From Alistipes sp. (GTDB lineage: Bacteria > Bacteroidota > Bacteroidia > Bacteroidales > Rikenellaceae), in assembly GCA_017380955.1 (NCBI GenBank), contig JAFOCZ010000039.1, forward strand, positions 1 through 5,870: DNA of 5,870 bases. The letters are read 5' to 3'. Shown piece by piece: positions 5,031 through 5,870 of this stretch. The first letter of the stretch is position 1, and every line of letters starts with the position of its first letter. The position numbers and the translations under genes were made by a program. The notes beneath the pieces were generated by a model. The model was not told where the DNA came from. It ran no database searches and saw nothing but the letters and a program-made list of their open reading frames with translations.

Positions 5031-5870
5031 ATGGATAAGAGGTTGAAGATAGCCATCGTAGGCCCTGCGCACCCATATCGTGGGGGTCTGGCTTCGATTA
5101 TGGAGACTATGGCTCGCGAGTATCAGTCGCGCGGCTACGATGTGCGCATCCTCACCTTTACGCTGCAATATCCCGAGTTTCTATTCCCCGGTAAAAGTCA
5201 AACCGTAGATACCCCACCACCCTCGGATTTGAATATCACACGTCGTGTGTCTACCGTTAACCCACTATCGTGGATTTCGGTGGGTAGGGAGTTACGCAGG
5301 AAGCAACCCGACATCGTGCTTATGAAGTATTGGACACCATTTATGGCACCCTGTTTCGGAACTATAGCACGCATTGCGAGGGGTAACGGCATCACGAAGA
5401 CGATATGCCAAATAGACAACGTAGAACCTCACGAACACCATATTACAGACCGCATCTTCAACCGCTATTTCCTCGGCTCGATGGATGGCTTTATCTATAT
5501 GTCGGAGCAGGTGCATAGCGAGTTGAAGGAGTATACCTCAGCGCCTGCGCTCTTCTCGCCGCACCCTATGTTCGAGAATTTCGGAGCGCGTGTAGAGCGT
5601 GAGGAGGCGTGCAAGAGGTTAGACCTCGACCCTGCGGTGCGCTACACCCTATTCTTCGGTCTTATCCGCGACTATAAGGGATTGGATACACTGCTGAAGG
5701 CGTGGCAGAAGTTCCGACGTGATGGTCATAAGTTACTCATAGCCGGCGAGTTCTACGCCTCACGCGATAAATATATTCAACTCATTAAGGAGTTGGGAAT
5801 TGAGAACGACATCGTGCTTCACGACTTCTTCGTGGCAGATGCGGATGTGAAATACTACTTCTCGGCAGCG
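5031..5870 (+). CDS. GT-B fold glycosyltransferase, family 4-like, C-terminus outside window
   Basis: Predicted cytosolic or membrane-peripheral enzyme that moves a sugar from an activated donor to a glycan or lipid acceptor. The frame stays open from ATG 5031 to the window end (280 codons); a typical length would be about 370-400, so roughly the last quarter is missing. The N-terminal Rossmann half begins KIAIVGPAHPYRGGLAS at 6-22, with the Gly-rich acceptor-side loop. A CQIDNVEPHEHH stretch near 126-137 precedes the domain linker. The donor-binding half starts at LFFGLIRDYKGLDTLLKAW (207-225), where Arg213 and Lys216 match the phosphate-binding R/K pair of GT4 enzymes, and continues through LLIAGEFY and IVLHDFF. 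The EX7E region lies outside the window. There is no signal peptide or membrane helix. It lies five bases after the thioesterase stop with tandem Shine-Dalgarno-like motifs, so an operon is likely. Donor and acceptor cannot be told from sequence; a role in lipid or envelope glycan synthesis is inference from the neighbour. Confidence 0.9.
   Translation, partial: MDKRLKIAIVGPAHPYRGGLASIMETMAREYQSRGYDVRILTFTLQYPEFLFPGKSQTVDTPPPSDLNITRRVSTVNPLSWISVGRELRRKQPDIVLMKYWTPFMAPCFGTIARIARGNGITKTICQIDNVEPHEHHITDRIFNRYFLGSMDGFIYMSEQVHSELKEYTSAPALFSPHPMFENFGARVEREEACKRLDLDPAVRYTLFFGLIRDYKGLDTLLKAWQKFRRDGHKLLIAGEFYASRDKYIQLIKELGIENDIVLHDFFVADADVKYYFSAA

Noticed and set aside
4818..5168. 116-codon minus-strand open frame across the thioesterase-glycosyltransferase junction (also 4312-4634 and 5198-5516)
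   Set aside because: These are antisense to two genes with clear catalytic motifs and carry no motif of their own.
1..5870. CRISPR arrays, insertion sequences, tRNA or phage and defence genes
   Set aside because: No repeated spacer units, transposase motifs, terminal inverted repeats, cloverleaf or phage-type genes were seen; every gap between genes is shorter than 180 bases and is explained by promoters, terminators or palindromes.

Overview
The window looks like a chromosomal segment of a Bacteroidota bacterium, most likely order Bacteroidales (a gut lineage such as Alistipes or a relative is possible but cannot be fixed from this sequence). The reasons are: three perfect matches to the Bacteroidota -7 promoter element TAnnTTTG at sensible places, mostly absent Shine-Dalgarno sequences, an exported M16 peptidase with the typical A|Q signal-peptide end, and the family mix. 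No rRNA, tRNA, CRISPR array, insertion sequence, integrase or phage gene was seen. The window reads as ordinary core or near-core genome rather than a mobile island.

Layout: three genes point left. From the right these are a small DUF454/YbaN-type membrane protein (3818-4186), a 940-residue exported M16 zinc metallopeptidase (821-3643), and a choloylglycine hydrolase / penicillin V acylase family enzyme (714 down to base 1, C-terminus outside the window). Each seems to be its own transcription unit. A hairpin plus T-run follows the DUF454 gene, a separate -7 box precedes the M16 gene, and a very strong UUCG-capped terminator separates the M16 gene from the acylase gene. Two genes point right from a shared 110-bp divergent control region: an acyl-ACP thioesterase (4297-5025) and, 5 bp later, a family-4-like glycosyltransferase (5031 to beyond 5870).

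Working together: the thioesterase (cytosolic release of fatty acid from ACP) and the glycosyltransferase look like one operon with coupled translation, which hints at lipid or envelope glycan work, but the link is inference. The M16 peptidase and the acylase are both predicted to be exported and would act in the periplasm on peptides and on amide-linked substrates (bile salts, beta-lactams or N-acyl signals), respectively.

Most notable non-coding structure: two perfect 15-bp palindromes between the predicted thioesterase promoter and its start codon, and a -7 box placed so close to the DUF454 start codon that its mRNA should be nearly leaderless. I found no convincing evidence for an undescribed multi-gene system here.
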